Shown piece by piece: positions 37,861-48,388 of a stretch of DNA of 64,000 nucleotides; positions within the stretch are counted from its first letter, which is position 1, and every line of letters begins with the position of its first letter. Under the pieces are notes generated by a model. The model ran no database searches. It saw only the letters and a list, made by a program, of their open reading frames with translations, and was not told where the DNA came from. The position numbers and the translations under genes are program-made. This DNA comes from Thalassotalea loyana (lineage in GTDB: Bacteria; Pseudomonadota; Gammaproteobacteria; Enterobacterales; Alteromonadaceae). The stretch spans positions 1-64,000 of the forward strand of contig NZ_BSSV01000007.1 of the NCBI RefSeq assembly GCF_030161435.1, in the 5' to 3' direction.

Positions 37861-38460
37861 TCAAATTTCATGGCATTCAATCACCCTTGTAGGGGTAATA
37901 ATCTTTGATAATGGCATGTCCCATGACTCAATGGGGACTTGCTCTACTTGTTGGCAATCATGTGCCAATCCAATTTTTTTAACTGGACTATGATTCAAGT
38001 GGGCTAGGGTTCTATCATAGAAACCACCCCCCATGCCTATCCTGTTTCCACAGATATCAAATGCCACAAGCGGTGTAAACAATGCATCTAGTTGCGAAGG
38101 AGCAATAACCGATTGAACATTAAGCCTAGGCTCAGAAATCGCAAATCGATTTTTTTTCATTGGCGTCGAACGGGTGTAGTTAAGAAATAGTAAATGATGT
38201 TTATTAAACGGGTGAATTACAGGTAAATACACAGCTATGCCGTTTGACCAGCACCATTCAATAAAATGATTCGTTTGCAATTCACCGTCGTTTGAAAGGT
38301 ATATTGCAAGAGATTTAATCGAGTGCGTTAAGCAAAATGCAGATAATTGGTTTGCTAGTTGCTCTTCGGCTAAATTCTGTTGCTCTATGGTCAATGACTT
38401 GCGGCGTTGCCGAATGGTTTGACGCAGTTGATGGCGTGAACTACTGTTTTTGGAAGTCAT
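37861..38460 (-). CDS. 5-formyltetrahydrofolate cyclo-ligase
   Basis: This enzyme converts 5-formyl-THF to 5,10-methenyl-THF with ATP. The 199-residue product from ATG 38460 (MTSKNSSSRHQLRQTIRQRRK) shows the basic N-terminal helix and the ATP-binding GNRIGMGGGFYDRTL motif. A longer ORF start at 38484 would fall inside the terminator hairpin of the upstream gene and is rejected. Proximity to rpiA and serA matches the gammaproteobacterial neighbourhood of ygfA/fau. Confidence 0.9.
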   Translation of the reverse strand: MTSKNSSSRHQLRQTIRQRRKSLTIEQQNLAEEQLANQLSAFCLTHSIKSLAIYLSNDGELQTNHFIEWCWSNGIAVYLPVIHPFNKHHLLFLNYTRSTPMKKNRFAISEPRLNVQSVIAPSQLDALFTPLVAFDICGNRIGMGGGFYDRTLAHLNHSPVKKIGLAHDCQQVEQVPIESWDMPLSKIITPTRVIECHEI

Positions 38461-38470
38461 AAGTGGCAAT

Positions 38471-38510
38471 AAAAAAGGGGACAAAGTAAAAATTTACTCT
38501 GTCCCCTTTT
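38471..38510 (-). terminator. Terminator of the POT transporter gene
   Basis: Read on the minus strand, AAAAGGGGACA and TGTCCCCTTTT close a long stem continued by AGTAAA/TTTACT with one mismatch, and a T-run follows. It ends only 11 bp before the cyclo-ligase ATG. Confidence 0.85.
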
Positions 38511-38527
38511 ATCAAATCAAGGATTAT

Positions 38528-40015
38528 TTACTTAGTATGCTCTTCTTGCATACCTTCGTGCATTCCTGTAACTGCCATTTCTTCATCAATACGGCCATCA
38601 ATATCTTGTGGGTGCGTATCTTCAGCACCGTGCATCCAATCTACAAGCTTGCCACTAATTAACCATAAAATGATACCAGCGACAAATGCCATAATTGCTA
38701 CGCCCATGAATGCTTGGAAAGGTCCAACATCCCCCACCATTTGACCTACAGCTGCTGCAGCGTAGTTACCTACACCTGAGAAGAAGAACCACATACCCAT
38801 TAGTAATGATGTATATTTAAGTGGTGCTAATTTACTCACTAGTGATAAGCCGATTGGTGATAAACAAAGCTCACCCATGGTGTGGAACATGTAAGCCAAG
38901 ATTAACCATATAATGCTCGCTTTCGCTGTCGCACTATCACCAATCTCGATTGCTGCCATTACCATAGAGATAAAGCCTAGGCCTAAGAAGAACATACCTA
39001 AGGCGAATTTCTTCGGAGAATTTGGTTCTGCTTCACCCATCTTGAGCCACATTGCTGCAAACATTGGTGCAAACAAGATAACGAAAATCGGATTTACTGA
39101 TTGTAACCATGAGGCTGGAATTTCAAAACCAAACATCACTAAGTCAGTTTTTTGTTTTGCAAAAAGGTTCATTGAACCAGCTGCTTGTTCGAAACCTAAC
39201 CAGAAAACAATCGTGAAGAATGACATGATTAAGATAACTTTAACTCGGTCACGTTCTTCAGACGTTAAAGGTGCATTAGATGCTGCAGACGTGCCTTGCA
39301 TCTTTTTAGCAGCAGGCTCAACACCGACGTTACCTAAGAATTTCTTAGACATGCTTAACTGAAGGATTACGCCTAATAGCATACCAACACCAGCAACTAA
39401 GAAACCGTATTGGTAGTTAACTTTTTCACCAATAGTACCAACGACGAAGTAACCTAAGATAGAACCTAAATTGATACCCATGTAGAAAATTGTAAATGCA
39501 GCGTCGCGACGCTTATCACCATCTTCATATAAGTCACCAACCATTGTTGAGATGTTTGGTTTGAAGAAACCATTACCCATGATTAATAGGAATAGACCTA
39601 AGTACAAAAATTCAACTTCTAAACCTGGGATTAGGTGGTGTGGAGTACCAAGTGAAAATTGACCTAAGGCCATTAATACACCACCAATAATGATGGCTTT
39701 ACGTTGACCCCAGTGGTTATCAGCTACCCAACCACCAAGAACGGGTGTTACGTATACCCAAAACGCGTAAATACCTAAAATGCCTAGGGCATTTTTGTTT
39801 AATGCTTTTGTTAGTTGTTCTTGTGCGTCCGCTGCTGCTGGGTCGATGCCAAAGTAGGCCATATCCCAACCAAAGCTACTTGCAAATGCTACTAAGTAAA
39901 GAACGAAGATACCACGCATACCGTAGTAACTCATGCGTTCCCACATTTCAGTACCAAATAATAGGAAGAGTCCTTTCGGGTGACCAAGCATGGTTCCCGT
40001 CGCAGGTTTATTCAT
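38528..40015 (-). CDS. POT-family proton-dependent peptide transporter
   Basis: This 495-residue inner-membrane transporter of di- and tripeptides has about 14 hydrophobic helices. Family motifs are visible: TEMWERMSYYGMRGIFVLYL at the N-terminus (E-x-x-E-R-type proton-coupling region) and the PTR2 signature around GNGFFKPNISTMVGDLY. GINLGSILG and a late helix with LSPIGLSLVSKLAP are also present. It is monocistronic with a terminator immediately after. The exact peptide preference is unknown. Confidence 0.93.
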   Translation of the reverse strand: MNKPATGTMLGHPKGLFLLFGTEMWERMSYYGMRGIFVLYLVAFASSFGWDMAYFGIDPAAADAQEQLTKALNKNALGILGIYAFWVYVTPVLGGWVADNHWGQRKAIIIGGVLMALGQFSLGTPHHLIPGLEVEFLYLGLFLLIMGNGFFKPNISTMVGDLYEDGDKRRDAAFTIFYMGINLGSILGYFVVGTIGEKVNYQYGFLVAGVGMLLGVILQLSMSKKFLGNVGVEPAAKKMQGTSAASNAPLTSEERDRVKVILIMSFFTIVFWLGFEQAAGSMNLFAKQKTDLVMFGFEIPASWLQSVNPIFVILFAPMFAAMWLKMGEAEPNSPKKFALGMFFLGLGFISMVMAAIEIGDSATAKASIIWLILAYMFHTMGELCLSPIGLSLVSKLAPLKYTSLLMGMWFFFSGVGNYAAAAVGQMVGDVGPFQAFMGVAIMAFVAGIILWLISGKLVDWMHGAEDTHPQDIDGRIDEEMAVTGMHEGMQEEHTK

Positions 40016-40192
40016 GTAATTATCCTTTCCAGTATTCTTGAAAATTGTCTTAAATTATTTTTACACCCCGTGTTATACCTGCGCCAATAGGGAAAGGCAA
40101 GCGAATTGCGGTCAGGATATGCAATTGCAAGACCGACTGCGTGTAAATTAATCAGTGCAATTTGTTACTAAACTTCTTTAATCTCTTTTGGG

Positions 40193-40220
40193 TTGTTGAT
40201 AAACTCTCGCGGATTAGAAT
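40193..40220 (+). promoter_or_regulatory. Probable promoter of the first polysaccharide unit
   Basis: TTGTTG, a 16-bp spacer and TAGAAT (40215-40220) lie about 50 bp upstream of the SLBB export gene. No JUMPstart/ops element was seen nearby. Confidence 0.45.
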
Positions 40221-40272
40221 AAGTTTCAGCTGCATACTGACAGCACTTTAAGTATTTTCAAAGGGATTACAA

Positions 40273-42990
40273 TTGCGAAAATTAATAATGAGAACTTTGG
40301 CGAAAAAAGCCATCGTAGTCACTCTCGCTCTTACTTCCATGGGTGGGTTCGCAGCGCAAATCAACCAAGCTCAAATTGAACAATTTAGAAAGCTACCCAA
40401 GGCACAGCAGGAGGCATTAGCCAAGCAATATGGTGTTGACCTTAGCAGTATCACTAGTGCCCAGAACTCAACTACAGAGGTCGTTGAAGATACTCCTGTT
40501 CAGCCTCGCCAAATTGAAAACCAGCAATCAAACTATGATGATGATGAATTAAAGTTATCAGAGGATGGCATTGAAGTTGAAGCTGCTCTAAAGCCATTTG
40601 GTTATGATGTTTTTGCAAATGAGCCAATGACGTTCGAGCCTAATATGGCGATTTCTGTTCCCGATAATTATATCATCGGCGTTGGTGATGAAATAAAAAT
40701 TCAGACATTTGGTAAGGAAAGTAACAGTTACGACCTGGTTGTTAATAGAGAAGGGAAAATCATAATTCCTGAATTAGGTCCATATCAAGTTTCTGGATTA
40801 TCGTATAGCGATTTAACTGCTTTTTTGAAAGCCAAAATAGCAGAGCGTGTTATAGGTGTTGAAGCGGTAGTAAGCTTGTCTAAACTTCGCTCAATCCGTG
40901 TATTTGTGGCTGGTGAAGCATACAAACCAGGCCCTTATACTTTGAATGCATTATCTTCTATGACGCACGCACTATTTGCGGCTGGTGGTATTAACACCAC
41001 AGGCTCTCTTCGTAATATTCAACTAAAGAGAGCAGGGCAAATAGTGGGAGAGTTTGATATCTATGATTTATTGATTAATGGAGATTCTTCAAATGACCTT
41101 TTGCTTCGCTCTGGAGACGTATTATTTATCCCTGCAAAAGGTGCTGAAGTCGCAATTGAAGGAGCTGTAAGACGTCCTGCAATATATGAACTTAAGAATA
41201 ACGAAAATTTCAACGATATTATTAAGATATCTGGTGGATTGTTAGCACAGGCATACAAAGATTCTGTGCCAGTTGAACGTTATCACAAAAGTTTGAAAAC
41301 AATTATATCAATTGATTTAAATGATAATAATGACAGTCTGTTAAAAGTTAAAAACGGTGATCATATCCAAGTAATGAAAAACTCAGATATGTTTAGCCAA
41401 TCTGTTATGTTAATTGGTGCTGTAGCGCGCCCAGGTAAATACCAGTGGAAGCCAGGGCACAAAATCACAGATTTAATCCAATCCGTTGAAATGAGCCTAC
41501 TGCCCCATGCAGATCTGAACTATAGCTTAATTGTTCGAGAAGTTGACTTAGCAAAGCGAATTGAAGTGCTTCAGTTTTCTATCGCTGATGCGTTAACTAA
41601 TACTGTAAGTGAGCAAAACCTAGAATTACATTCTCGTGATAAAGTTATTATATTTTCAAATGTAGATAAACTTGCTAGTGAAGTCCTGACTCTTGATAAG
41701 TTTGCGTTTAGTCAGGAATCTTTATTAGCAAAGGAAAAGCTTCTTGCTAAACATAAATATAATGACAAAAACTTTTGGGCTAAGTACGGTGATGGTGACT
41801 TCGTGGCGCCAGAAAATAGCGCTAATGCGGGCGTCACTGAAGTATTAAATAGTTCAATTAACGATATTGCTCAAATAAAAGACAAAAAAGAAATAGACGT
41901 ACGAAAACTTGGCATGTTTTCGCGACAAAGATTACTCGTACCCATTATTAATCGCTTGAGAAGTCAAAGCTCGGGTGGTGAAGTATTGAAGTTAGTTGAA
42001 GTTGACGGACAAGTAAAGTTTCCTGGGATATACCCACTTCCAGTGAAAGGCAATGTTAAGTCTTTAATCGTTGCGGCCGGTGGTGTGACGGAATCAGCAT
42101 ACCTAGATAGAGCGGATATAACGCGAAGTATGTTAGACAATGCAAAGGCGACAAAACGATCGTTTTCTATTGATCTATCCAGCGCCTTTGACGATGCCGA
42201 CAACTCCATGTATAAATTAAACTCCAAAGACCGAATTTATGTACATCAAATCCCTGAGTGGAGTGAAAATCATATTATTGAGTTGAAAGGAGAGTTCGTT
42301 TTTCCTGGTAAGTACACTATTGAACGAGGAGAAACGCTCTCTGATATTATTCAAAAAGCTGGTGGCTTGACTGAATATGCATTTGCTGAAGGATCTGTTT
42401 TTACTAGAAAGAAACTCAAAGAGCTTGAGCGTGAAAATGTGGAAAGGCTTGCTGATGATTTACGTGTTGAAATGGCGTCAAAATCATTAACTGAAGATGG
42501 CTTAGGAGTATCATATGCGGAAGCTCAGAGTCTGCTTGCTGATTTAACGAATTTAGATCCATTAGGCCGTCTAGTTATCGAGTTGCCACGTGTCCTAACA
42601 GAAGATAATTATGATGTCACTGTAGAAAATGGTGATGTTCTATATGTTCCTACCAAAAAAGATTCGATCAATGTTATAGGACAAGTGCAAGTTACAACAT
42701 CTCATATGTATGACCCAAGCTTAGAAGCGGTAGAGTATATTGAACGCAGTGGCGGGATGAAAAAACGCGCTGATGAAGATCGAATATATATCGTTAAAGC
42801 GAACGGCACAGTTGAGTTGGTTGGTCAAGAATCATGGTTTTCAAATAGAGCGGAAGATCAAATGCAGCCAGGGGATACTATAGTTGTTCCATTAGATTCC
42901 GGCTATATGACGAATCTGACTTTATGGTCGACGGCAACTCAAATTATTTACAACACTGCGGTAGCAATAGCAGCTATCAGTGGCATTTAA
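40273..42990 (+). CDS. Large polysaccharide export protein with SLBB domains
   Basis: This 905-residue protein belongs to the outer-membrane polysaccharide export family. It has a signal peptide (about residues 1-27), a Gln-rich N-terminal stretch and a Poly_export domain ([18 protein letters not shown], about 135-225). Several SLBB repeats follow ([80 protein letters not shown]). It is more than twice the size of Wza. Start TTG 40273 has AAGGGA six bases upstream. No lipoprotein Cys is evident after the signal. It is cotranscribed with a UDP-sugar dehydrogenase 20 bp downstream. No wzc-type kinase or wzb-type phosphatase is in the window. Confidence 0.88.
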   Translation: MRKLIMRTLAKKAIVVTLALTSMGGFAAQINQAQIEQFRKLPKAQQEALAKQYGVDLSSITSAQNSTTEVVEDTPVQPRQIENQQSNYDDDELKLSEDGIEVEAALKPFGYDVFANEPMTFEPNMAISVPDNYIIGVGDEIKIQTFGKESNSYDLVVNREGKIIIPELGPYQVSGLSYSDLTAFLKAKIAERVIGVEAVVSLSKLRSIRVFVAGEAYKPGPYTLNALSSMTHALFAAGGINTTGSLRNIQLKRAGQIVGEFDIYDLLINGDSSNDLLLRSGDVLFIPAKGAEVAIEGAVRRPAIYELKNNENFNDIIKISGGLLAQAYKDSVPVERYHKSLKTIISIDLNDNNDSLLKVKNGDHIQVMKNSDMFSQSVMLIGAVARPGKYQWKPGHKITDLIQSVEMSLLPHADLNYSLIVREVDLAKRIEVLQFSIADALTNTVSEQNLELHSRDKVIIFSNVDKLASEVLTLDKFAFSQESLLAKEKLLAKHKYNDKNFWAKYGDGDFVAPENSANAGVTEVLNSSINDIAQIKDKKEIDVRKLGMFSRQRLLVPIINRLRSQSSGGEVLKLVEVDGQVKFPGIYPLPVKGNVKSLIVAAGGVTESAYLDRADITRSMLDNAKATKRSFSIDLSSAFDDADNSMYKLNSKDRIYVHQIPEWSENHIIELKGEFVFPGKYTIERGETLSDIIQKAGGLTEYAFAEGSVFTRKKLKELERENVERLADDLRVEMASKSLTEDGLGVSYAEAQSLLADLTNLDPLGRLVIELPRVLTEDNYDVTVENGDVLYVPTKKDSINVIGQVQVTTSHMYDPSLEAVEYIERSGGMKKRADEDRIYIVKANGTVELVGQESWFSNRAEDQMQPGDTIVVPLDSGYMTNLTLWSTATQIIYNTAVAIAAISGI

Positions 42991-43010
42991 ACATATTTCA
43001 AGGAATTTTA

Positions 43011-44291
43011 ATGTTATATACATTATCAGATTTAAAAATCGGTGTGATTGGTTTAGGTTATGTTGGCCTTCCACTAGCTGTTGAATTTGGCAAAAAAATT
43101 AAAACTGTAGGATTTGATATCAACCAACAACGTGTTGATGAATTAAAGGCAGGTAATGACTTTACGTTAGAAGTTTCTCAAGAAGAATTAGCGAGTTCGC
43201 CTCTCATTGAATACTCATGCGATGTTGAAGACCTAAAATCTTGTAACTTCTATATTGTTACCGTTCCTACACCAATTGATGAGCATAAACAGCCGGATTT
43301 AACGCCGCTTGTAAAAGCAAGCCAGATGTTAGGTAAAGTTGTATCAAAAGGCGACATTATTGTTTATGAGTCAACCGTTTACCCTGGCGCAACAGAAGAA
43401 GTATGTTTACCTGAAGTAGAAAAAGTGTCAGGTTTAACATTTAATCAAGACTTTTTTGCAGGTTATAGTCCAGAGCGCATTAACCCAGGTGATAAAGAGC
43501 ATCGTGTAACAAATATCTTAAAAGTGACTTCAGGGTCTACGCCTGAAATTGCCGAGTTTATTGATAATGTATACGCTTCAATCATTACTGCTGGTACCTA
43601 CAAAGCGTCTTCGATTAAAGTCGCAGAGGCTGCTAAAGTTATTGAAAACACGCAACGCGATCTGAATATTGCATTAGTTAACGAATTAGCTGTGATTTTC
43701 AATAAACTTAGTATTGATACTGAAGAAGTGCTTAAAGCTGCAGGAACAAAGTGGAACTTTTTACCATTCCGTCCCGGTTTGGTTGGTGGACACTGTATCG
43801 GTGTAGATCCGTATTATCTAACTCACAAAGCCCAAGCAATTGGTTATAACCCTGAGGTTATTTTAGCGGGTCGTCGAATCAATGATGGTATGGGTGAGTA
43901 TGTTGTTTCACAGCTTACTAAAGAAATGATTAAGAAGAACATACAGATTAACGGTGCCAATGTACTTGTAATGGGCCTGACATTTAAAGAAAACTGCCCA
44001 GATGTTCGTAACACTAAAATCGTTGATATAATTACTGAATTAGCCGATTACGAAATGAATGCTCATGTATATGACCCATGGGTAAACCCTGAAGAAGCGA
44101 TGCATGAATATGGGGTATCTTTGATCGATAAGCCGGAAATGGGTAAATATGATGCTGTGATCTTTGCCGTTGCGCATAACGAGTTCAAAGCCATGAGCAT
44201 TGAGAACATCAAAGAAATGATGAAGTCAGACCATGTTATTTATGATCTGAAATATATGCTAGACCAGTCGGCATCTGATATTAGATTATAA
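43011..44291 (+). CDS. UDP-N-acetylhexosamine 6-dehydrogenase (TviB/WbpO-like)
   Basis: This 426-residue nucleotide-sugar dehydrogenase oxidises a UDP-HexNAc at C6 with NAD. It has the N-terminal Rossmann motif [27 protein letters not shown] and [11 protein letters not shown]. The catalytic Cys lies in [12 protein letters not shown] and the C-terminal NAD domain in [19 protein letters not shown]. The start at 43011 follows AAGGAA. Paired with the 4-epimerase gene next door it probably makes UDP-GalNAcA, as TviB/TviC do for Vi antigen; a GlcNAcA product is an alternative. Confidence 0.9.
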   Translation: MLYTLSDLKIGVIGLGYVGLPLAVEFGKKIKTVGFDINQQRVDELKAGNDFTLEVSQEELASSPLIEYSCDVEDLKSCNFYIVTVPTPIDEHKQPDLTPLVKASQMLGKVVSKGDIIVYESTVYPGATEEVCLPEVEKVSGLTFNQDFFAGYSPERINPGDKEHRVTNILKVTSGSTPEIAEFIDNVYASIITAGTYKASSIKVAEAAKVIENTQRDLNIALVNELAVIFNKLSIDTEEVLKAAGTKWNFLPFRPGLVGGHCIGVDPYYLTHKAQAIGYNPEVILAGRRINDGMGEYVVSQLTKEMIKKNIQINGANVLVMGLTFKENCPDVRNTKIVDIITELADYEMNAHVYDPWVNPEEAMHEYGVSLIDKPEMGKYDAVIFAVAHNEFKAMSIENIKEMMKSDHVIYDLKYMLDQSASDIRL

Positions 44292-44358
44292 GGCTTAACC
44301 GAATAACAATGGGTAAAGCATTAACTTAGGTTAATGCTTTATTTTTTAGGAAGATAAA

Positions 44359-45387
44359 ATGACACGTTATCAAGAGATTAAATCTCAACTACTTGAGAAC
44401 CAACACACGTGGTTAATTACAGGTTGTGCTGGTTTTATTGGTTCAAATTTACTTGAACATTTATTATTGCTTAATCAAAAAGTTATTGGTTTAGATAACT
44501 TTTCGACAGGTTATCAGAAGAACTTAGATGAAGTTCAAAGCCAAGTGAGTGATACGCAATGGAAAAACTTTAGCTTTATTGAAGGTGATATTCGCGATTT
44601 TGATACTTGTGTTAAAGCGGTGGCAGGTGTTGACTTTATTCTACACCAAGCTGCGCTCGGCAGTGTACCACGTTCAATCGCTGACCCTATTACCTCAAAT
44701 AGTGCCAATGTGACTGGCTTTTTAAATATGCTAACAGCAGCGAAAGAAGAAAACGTTAAGACCTTTGTTTATGCTGCGTCTAGTTCAACTTATGGTGACC
44801 ATCCTGCATTACCAAAAGTTGAAGAAAATATTGGTAAGCCGCTTTCTCCGTATGCTGTAACAAAATACGTTAATGAGCTTTACGCAGATGTTTTTGGCAA
44901 AACATACGGCCTTAGCTCTATCGGTTTACGTTATTTTAATGTCTTTGGTAAACGCCAAGACCCAGATGGTGCATACGCTGCTGTTATCCCAAAATGGACA
45001 GCAGCTATGATTAAAGATGAAGATCTTTTTATCAATGGTGACGGAGAAACCAGTCGTGATTTCTGTTTTATAGAAAATGCCGTACAAGCAAATATTCTAG
45101 CTGCAATGTCGAGTGACGAGGCGAAAAACAAGGTTTATAACGTTGCAGTAGGTGATCGCACGACGTTGAACACGTTATTTTCTTGTGTTCAGTCCGCGTT
45201 ATCTGAAAACAATATAGCTTATCAAAAGGATGCCATTTACCGTGAATTTAGAGCCGGTGATGTTAGACACTCTCAAGCTGATATTTCAAAAGGCAGAAAG
45301 TTATTAGGCTATGAGCCGGAATACATAATCCTGGATGGTATTTCTAAGGCAATGCCTTGGTATGTTAGTTCGTTGAAAAACTCATAG
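44359..45387 (+). CDS. UDP-N-acetylglucosamine 4-epimerase (TviC/WbpP-like)
   Basis: This 342-residue short-chain dehydrogenase/reductase interconverts UDP-GlcNAc and UDP-GalNAc. It has [17 protein letters not shown] near residue 20 (NAD binding), the catalytic Ser-Tyr-Lys set in [10 protein letters not shown] and SPYAVTKY, and [23 protein letters not shown]. The N-terminal extension of about 15 residues before the Rossmann fold is typical of the WbpP/TviC group rather than GalE. It lies 67 bp after the dehydrogenase gene. Confidence 0.9.
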   Translation: MTRYQEIKSQLLENQHTWLITGCAGFIGSNLLEHLLLLNQKVIGLDNFSTGYQKNLDEVQSQVSDTQWKNFSFIEGDIRDFDTCVKAVAGVDFILHQAALGSVPRSIADPITSNSANVTGFLNMLTAAKEENVKTFVYAASSSTYGDHPALPKVEENIGKPLSPYAVTKYVNELYADVFGKTYGLSSIGLRYFNVFGKRQDPDGAYAAVIPKWTAAMIKDEDLFINGDGETSRDFCFIENAVQANILAAMSSDEAKNKVYNVAVGDRTTLNTLFSCVQSALSENNIAYQKDAIYREFRAGDVRHSQADISKGRKLLGYEPEYIILDGISKAMPWYVSSLKNS

Positions 45388-45404
45388 TTAAAATTGCTGT
45401 ATTA

Positions 45405-45430
45405 TGTCGTTCCCGCATAAGCGGGAATCG
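45405..45430. repeat. REP-like palindrome
   Basis: GTCG-TTCCCGC-ATAA-GCGGGAA-TCG forms a strong GC stem (45410-45427) in AT-rich surroundings. It resembles short extragenic palindromes found between genes in many gammaproteobacteria, and could also stop transcription from the epimerase gene. Confidence 0.55.
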
Positions 45431-45683
45431 GCTTACTTAGTTGGAAGCCCAAACGGAGAATTCGGTACTTCTTTTAGTCAGTAGTTTTAATTTGAGCACC
45501 TCTATTTTTTCCTAAAAGCCTTCAACTTTGCTAAGCCCTAGTTATCCCGAATTCGTAATATAACTTTGTAATTAGTGGAAAGCAGCCATACCGACGCTAG
45601 TATCTAATATCGTAAATTGCATGATAATTGTTCTAGGTTTGTATATCTAATGTAACTTTCATTCATTTAACATGGAAAAACGG

Positions 45684-45711
45684 TTCATTTAGTCAAATTT
45701 ATCCGTATAAT
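45684..45711 (+). promoter_or_regulatory. Probable promoter of the wzz-rml operon
   Basis: TTCATT, a 16-bp spacer and a perfect TATAAT (45706-45711) lie about 40 bp before the wzz start. Confidence 0.5.
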
Positions 45712-45749
45712 GTCCGCAGTAAATTTTTTCGTATTTTGTGGTAATTCCG

Positions 45750-46781
45750 ATGGATAAAAAACAGGCTCAAATGGACTTTGAAATGAAAGCCTATCTTGCT
45801 ACTCAAATGCAGAAGCAGTTATCTTTGCAAAATGATGATGAAATAGACCTAGCTGAATTATGGAAAGCTATCTGGTCGGGGAAGCTAATCATTATTTTTA
45901 TCACACTTTGCTTTGCTATCGCTTCAATTGTATTTGCACTCTCACAGCCAAATATCTATAAGTCATCTGTACTTTTAGCTCCTGTTAGTTCAGAAGGTGG
46001 GGTAGGAGGTTTAGCTGGTTTAGCTGGTCAATTTGGTGGTTTAGCAAGTCTAGCAGGTATTAATCTAGGCAGTACAGGAACTGATAAAACAGCGTTAGCG
46101 CTTGAAGTCATTAAATCTCGTAAATTCATTCAATCATTTATCCAAAAATACAACTTACTTGTACCTTTGATGGCAACAAAAGGTTGGGAGATGTCATCAA
46201 ATACAATAGTTTATGACGGAGAATTATATGACTTTGTCAGTAAGACTTGGGTTCGTAATGTAAAACCGCCTAAACAGCCTCAGCCCTCTTTATGGGAAGC
46301 GTACATGGAGTTCTCTGAAATCTTGTCTGTTTCCCAAGACAAAGCAACGTCTATGGTCACTATTGAACTAGAGCATTATTCACCCTATTTGGCAAAGCAA
46401 TGGGTAGAATTATTAGTAAGAGAAATCAATAAAACGATAAAAGAACAAGATCAAGCAGAAGCGCAAGAATCAATCAACTACCTAAAAACACAGTTAGAAG
46501 AAACAAATGTTGCTAATATGCACTCAGTGTTTTATCAGTTAATTGAGGAGCAAAGTAAGAATATGATGTTAACGCAAGTCAAGGAAGAGTATGTGTTAAA
46601 GACTATTGATCCTGCGCAAGTTGCTGAAGAAAAAGCGAAACCAAAGCGAGCATTAATTGTAGTTTTAGGCACTTTGTTTGGGGGAATGTTAGCAGTTTTA
46701 TTTGTTTTAGTGCGTTACTTTACTAAATCAAAGTCTAGTGCTAAACCTAAGCAAGAATTAACAACAAGTGAGAGTAAATAA
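45750..46781 (+). CDS. wzz: Polysaccharide chain-length determinant (Wzz family)
   Basis: This 343-residue inner-membrane co-polymerase sets chain length with Wzy. The N-terminal helix (about 42-62, after the LAELWKAIWSGK motif) and C-terminal helix (about 300-322, with the Pro-rich AEEKAKPKRALIVVLG) flank a periplasmic coiled-coil domain. A Gly/Ala-rich segment (GGLAGLAGQFGGLASLAG) marks this Alteromonadales-type Wzz. A GTG 12 bases upstream is an alternative start. No tyrosine kinase domain is present. Confidence 0.9.
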   Translation: MDKKQAQMDFEMKAYLATQMQKQLSLQNDDEIDLAELWKAIWSGKLIIIFITLCFAIASIVFALSQPNIYKSSVLLAPVSSEGGVGGLAGLAGQFGGLASLAGINLGSTGTDKTALALEVIKSRKFIQSFIQKYNLLVPLMATKGWEMSSNTIVYDGELYDFVSKTWVRNVKPPKQPQPSLWEAYMEFSEILSVSQDKATSMVTIELEHYSPYLAKQWVELLVREINKTIKEQDQAEAQESINYLKTQLEETNVANMHSVFYQLIEEQSKNMMLTQVKEEYVLKTIDPAQVAEEKAKPKRALIVVLGTLFGGMLAVLFVLVRYFTKSKSSAKPKQELTTSESK

Positions 46782-47828
46782 ATGGAGTTGTTATTTATCA
46801 CCGCAGTCTCTGCGTTTTTATTTGCTTACCTTTCGATTAAAGTATTAAAACCTGTTGCAGTAGAATTTGGCTTAGTTGATAAACCTAATGCTAGAAAAAC
46901 ACACTCTGGTCATATTCCATTGATTGGTGGTATTTCAATATTTATTGCAGTTTTATTTGCAAGCCTTATTTGGCTGCCAAACACCCTTGAATTAAGAGTG
47001 TACTTAATTGCCTCTGCTATGATGGTTTTTATTGGTGCTCTCGACGATAAGTTCGATATTAGCGTTCGTATTCGTTTAGTAGGCCAAATCATTATAGCTA
47101 GTTTGATGATTTATGGTGTAGGCGGTTATATTTCTGAATTAGGAGACTTGTTTGGCTTAGGTAATATTAATTTAGGTCCTATCGGTATTTTCTTTACCTA
47201 TTTTGCAATTGTTTCTGTCATTAATGCTTTTAACATGGTTGATGGTATCGACGGACTCGTTGGGAGCCTCAGTCTTAACACTTTTTCGTCGATAGCTGTG
47301 TTATTCTTGATTTCTGGCAATAATAGTTATGTTGCGTACCCATTAATGTTAGCAACTGCTACGTTGCCATATCTTATCTTTAACCTTTGCGTTTTTCCAA
47401 AGCAAGTGAAAAAAATCTTTATGGGTGATGCAGGAAGTATGTTTATTGGCTTATCTGTTGTCTGGTTACTGACAATGGCAACGCAAGGGGAGCAAGCATC
47501 ATTTAGACCAGTAACAGCACTGTGGATTTGTGCTATCCCACTGGTGGACATGCTTGCAATTGTTATTCGTCGCGTGAAGAAGGGACAGAGTCCTTTCAAG
47601 CCTGATCGTGATCATTTACATCATATATTTATGAGAGTCGGTTTAAGTGATAGGCAAGCATTATTTGCAATAACCTGTGTCGCTATTGCTTTATCTTTGA
47701 TTGGCATACTAGGTGAGTACTTTAATATTTCCGAACCAGTCATGTTTATTGGTTTTTTATTTTTATTCTTATGCTATTCATATACATTGCAACACATATG
47801 GAAAGTTGTGACCTTCTTTAGAAAGTAA
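46782..47828 (+). CDS. WecA-type undecaprenyl-phosphate sugar-1-phosphate transferase
   Basis: This 348-residue polytopic GT4-type initiating enzyme moves a HexNAc-1-phosphate onto undecaprenyl phosphate at the cytoplasmic face. It has VDKPNARKTHSGHIPLIGG, the Mg-binding GALDDKFD, NAFNMVDGIDGL, GDAGSMFIGL and the HIHH-like DRDHLHHIFM motif. It immediately follows wzz and begins repeat-unit assembly. GlcNAc-1-P is the usual donor, but the precise sugar is not determined by sequence. Confidence 0.92.
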   Translation: MELLFITAVSAFLFAYLSIKVLKPVAVEFGLVDKPNARKTHSGHIPLIGGISIFIAVLFASLIWLPNTLELRVYLIASAMMVFIGALDDKFDISVRIRLVGQIIIASLMIYGVGGYISELGDLFGLGNINLGPIGIFFTYFAIVSVINAFNMVDGIDGLVGSLSLNTFSSIAVLFLISGNNSYVAYPLMLATATLPYLIFNLCVFPKQVKKIFMGDAGSMFIGLSVVWLLTMATQGEQASFRPVTALWICAIPLVDMLAIVIRRVKKGQSPFKPDRDHLHHIFMRVGLSDRQALFAITCVAIALSLIGILGEYFNISEPVMFIGFLFLFLCYSYTLQHIWKVVTFFRK

Positions 47829-47842
47829 AACAGGTAAGTAGT

Positions 47843-48388
47843 TTGGCTCAGTTTAAAAGAAATAACAAAAAATCCTTTTTATCCAAAATTACTAAATATT
47901 ACTATCAAAGCAAAATTGGTGCATCAGGGCCTTCGACTGACTTTGATTCTTTTGTTTATTTGATGCGTTTTCCAAAAAATATTTTTCTTGGTGATGGGGC
48001 GTACATTAAAGGGAATGCTCGTATTTGTCCGTGTAACCCTGATGCAACTATTACAATTGGCGCCAATACTACTGTTGGATACAACACGATAATTTTTTCA
48101 TCAAAAAAAATCACGATTGGCCATGATTGTATGATTGCTCCAAATGTTTACATTGTAGACAGTGATCATGGAATGGATAGAAGTATGTTAATGAATGCTC
48201 AAGAAAATGTAACAGACGAAGTTGTAATTGAAAACGATGTCTGGTTAGGTACAGGCGCGGTGATTTTAAAAGGAACGTATATTCCTGAAGGGTGTGTTAT
48301 CGCTGCGAATTCAGTAGTTAAAGGAACGTTAGAACCCTATACCATTTATGGTGGTGTACCTGCTAGAAAAATAGGCGAACGAAAGTGA
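47843..48388 (+). CDS. Left-handed beta-helix acyltransferase
   Basis: This 181-residue hexapeptide-repeat O-acetyltransferase has coils such as ITIGANTTVGYNT, ITIGHDCMIAPNVYIVDSDHG (with a likely catalytic His) and DVWLGTGAVILKG. A final VYGG-like YGGVPARKIG closes it. It starts at TTG 14 bp after the WecA-type gene and overlaps the next gene by 4 bp (GTGA). It probably acetylates a sugar of the repeat unit. Confidence 0.83.
   Translation: MAQFKRNNKKSFLSKITKYYYQSKIGASGPSTDFDSFVYLMRFPKNIFLGDGAYIKGNARICPCNPDATITIGANTTVGYNTIIFSSKKITIGHDCMIAPNVYIVDSDHGMDRSMLMNAQENVTDEVVIENDVWLGTGAVILKGTYIPEGCVIAANSVVKGTLEPYTIYGGVPARKIGERK

Larger units (their letters stand above)
45388..45749. other. Intergenic region between the epimerase and wzz genes
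   Basis: These 362 bp contain a REP-like hairpin at the left end and the promoter of the main polysaccharide operon at the right end. No coding sequence is supported. Confidence 0.6.

Noticed and set aside
38461-38527. 6S RNA gene next to the cyclo-ligase gene, as in E. coli
   Set aside because: The gap is only 67 bp and filled by a terminator hairpin.
38913-39362. 149-residue plus-strand ORF
   Set aside because: It is antisense to the POT transporter gene and mirrors its hydrophobic codon pattern.
40016-40272. JUMPstart/ops element for RfaH upstream of the polysaccharide locus
   Set aside because: I looked for GGCGGTAGCGT-like sequence here and upstream of wzz and found none.
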